From contig CAJJDN010000055.1 in assembly GCA_905182985.1 (NCBI GenBank), positions 82,511 through 93,189 of the forward strand: DNA of 10,679 bases, in the 5' to 3' direction. Below the pieces are notes generated by a model. That model had not been told where the DNA came from, did not search any database, and saw only the letters and a list, made by a program, of their open reading frames with translations. The position numbers were made by a program, and so were the translations under genes. This document shows positions 9,637 through 10,679 of this stretch, piece by piece. Position 1 is the first letter of the stretch. Every line of letters starts with the position of its first letter. The stretch is from Paramecium sonneborni. Its lineage: Eukaryota; Ciliophora; Oligohymenophorea; Peniculida; Parameciidae.

Positions 9637-10080
9637 TCAACTAATTATAAATAAAAATACACGATCTTGAAATTAAGTTAGAGCAATAAAAATTATATAA
9701 TTAATATTATTAACTTTATTTTTGATTATATTAAGGATAGATTAAAAAACTTATTTTATCTTAAGGAAAATAATTTTAATTTAGATAATATATTAAATAA
9801 AGCTATAAAAGGTTGTTAATAATTTTACATCTATAACTTCCACTTGATTCTATTTTTCATTATAATAACCTTAACTTGATGAAATGAATTAATCATTAAT
9901 CAATTCTAAATTTAATTATCTTATTTTTCAAAGAAGCTTTTACAAAACCCCTTATTTATTTGTTTTATGGTTGAAATATTATATATTAAAAACAAAGTAT
10001 TTACCCGATTATTTTTATGTAATGTAAGAATTTGAAACAACTATCTTCAAACCATTAATTTGAAAAGAAGAAAAGATAAA
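9637..10080 (-). pseudogene. Possible degenerate coding region, one frame with a single UGA
   Basis: On the minus strand one frame runs from about 10080 to the UGA at 9637-9639, with a single internal UGA at 9928-9930. It reads I-N-G-L-K-I-V-V-S-N-S-Y-I-T-Q, G-K-Y-F-V-F-N-I-Q-Y-F-N-H-K-T-N-K, then past the UGA K-I-R-Q-L-N-L-E-L-I-N-D-Q-F-I. The pattern of a Y-x-V-F-x-I-x-Y strand followed by a helix with L-x-x-E-L loosely recalls a PX (phosphoinositide-binding) domain, but the basic lipid-binding Arg of that family is not evident. There is no good ATG. Length without stops is only mildly above chance. It may be a decayed gene piece or non-coding. The flank 9474-9636 is AT-rich with nothing visible. 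Confidence 0.25.
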
Positions 10081-10132
10081 AAAAAAATATGAATTTTATA
10101 GAGAATTTTATTTCCCTTCAAATTAACTAATA

Positions 10133-10639
10133 ATGCAAGGAGTTATTTCATTTAAAATAATTGAATTTGTTGAAAAGAATTTTGATTCAAAGAGTAGTGA
10201 ATTGATGTAAAAATTAAATTATTTAAATCTAATAAGAAATTTAAAATGCTTAAATTTATTTAATTGAAGACTATTAAAAATAGTGAATTTGTTTAGTTGG
10301 AATATAATTGTTAATAAAAAAATGAAAATAATAGTAATAATTTTGTAACATCCAAATATTAATGGGTCTCTGAAACTAAGAGGAGTAAGTTTTGTCTGAA
10401 ATTAAGACAACTTCTTTATTTATATGTTATGATGTTTATTAAAATAATTTACCAATATCACTCTAATCGGTAAATTATTATGCGAATGTCTATTTGATTT
10501 AGCAATAATTAAAGGAAGCAAAATAGAGTATGAATTGGATATGATGTTTTGGAATGTAATTTATTGCGAAAAAGAGTAACTAATTTTAAAATCTGAATTT
10601 TATTATATATAGTTTTATATATTCTAATTATTTCATTGA
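10133..10639 (+). pseudogene. Possible frame-broken gene fragment
   Basis: Three overlapping-in-order plus-strand segments in different frames look coding with the ciliate code. First, ATG 10133 to UGA 10265-10267 (M-Q-G-V-I-S-F-K-I-I-E-F-V-E-K-N-F-D). Second, 10267-10497 (Y-Q-W-V-S-E-T-K-R-S-K-F-C-L-K-L-R-Q-L-L). Third, about 10451-10639 (K-L-L-C-E-C-L-F-D-L-A-I-I-K-G-S-K, then M-M-F-W-N-V-I-Y-C-E-K-E-Q). No short GT-AG intron that I can find joins them in frame. I do not recognise the family. Each block is short, so chance is not excluded. The final 40 bases are plain AT-rich sequence. Confidence 0.3.
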
Positions 10640-10679
10640 AACTTCTATCTATAATTTTTTAAAAACAAAAATATAAAAA

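Noticed and set aside
1..10679. Micronuclear IES insertions as the cause of the frame slips
   Set aside because: I found no clear TA-bounded elements with the TAYAG-type ends; most slips are one or two bases and IESs are at least about 26 bp.
10640..10679. Telomere or chromosome end
   Set aside because: The terminal sequence is plain AT-rich DNA with no C4A2 or C3A3 repeats; the left end also stops inside a gene.

Overview
The window reads as ciliate nuclear DNA, most likely Paramecium. It is very AT-rich (by eye over three quarters A+T). With the standard code it has almost no long ORF, but when UAA and UAG are read as glutamine and only UGA as stop, long conserved-looking reading frames appear. 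Spliceosomal introns are tiny: two of 25 nt and one of 23 nt are well supported, which fits Paramecium and not Tetrahymena. I saw no C4A2/C3A3-type telomere repeat, so this looks like the interior of a contig.

Positions 1-7732, minus strand: one very large gene for a secreted or surface multi-pass membrane protein of about 2,550 residues or more, whose 3' end lies beyond base 1. In order from the N-terminus: signal peptide, laminin-G-like region, a long beta-rich region, furin/growth-factor-receptor-like cysteine-rich repeats, about 1,100 residues of Asn/Ile-rich right-handed beta-helix (pectin-lyase-like) repeats, a C-terminal Cys module with a G-F-W-R-P motif, and a hydrophobic multi-spanning tail. 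It has no in-frame UGA except where the frame slips. About eight single- or two-base frame slips remain that introns do not explain. Several touch homopolymers, so they are either assembly errors or the first steps of decay.

Positions 7733-8052: AT-rich gap between divergently oriented genes. Positions 8053-8487, plus strand: frame-broken copy of a Paramecium-type family with repeated G-x-Y / G-K-K-x-G-x-W units (MORN-like). Positions 8739-9210, minus strand: a short unrecognised gene with a clear 25-nt intron and an open frame continuing past its UGA. Positions 9391-9462, plus strand: a tRNA-like Pol III gene with A box, B box and T10 terminator, but with anticodon GGA on a glycine-like body and an extra base in the T arm. 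Positions 9637-10080 (minus) and 10133-10639 (plus): weaker, probably degenerate coding traces facing away from each other.

The left 7.7 kb is one gene; the right 3 kb is a mosaic of small or decaying genes around a tRNA. No operon-like or defence-system logic is visible, and no gene in the window is clearly functionally linked to another.
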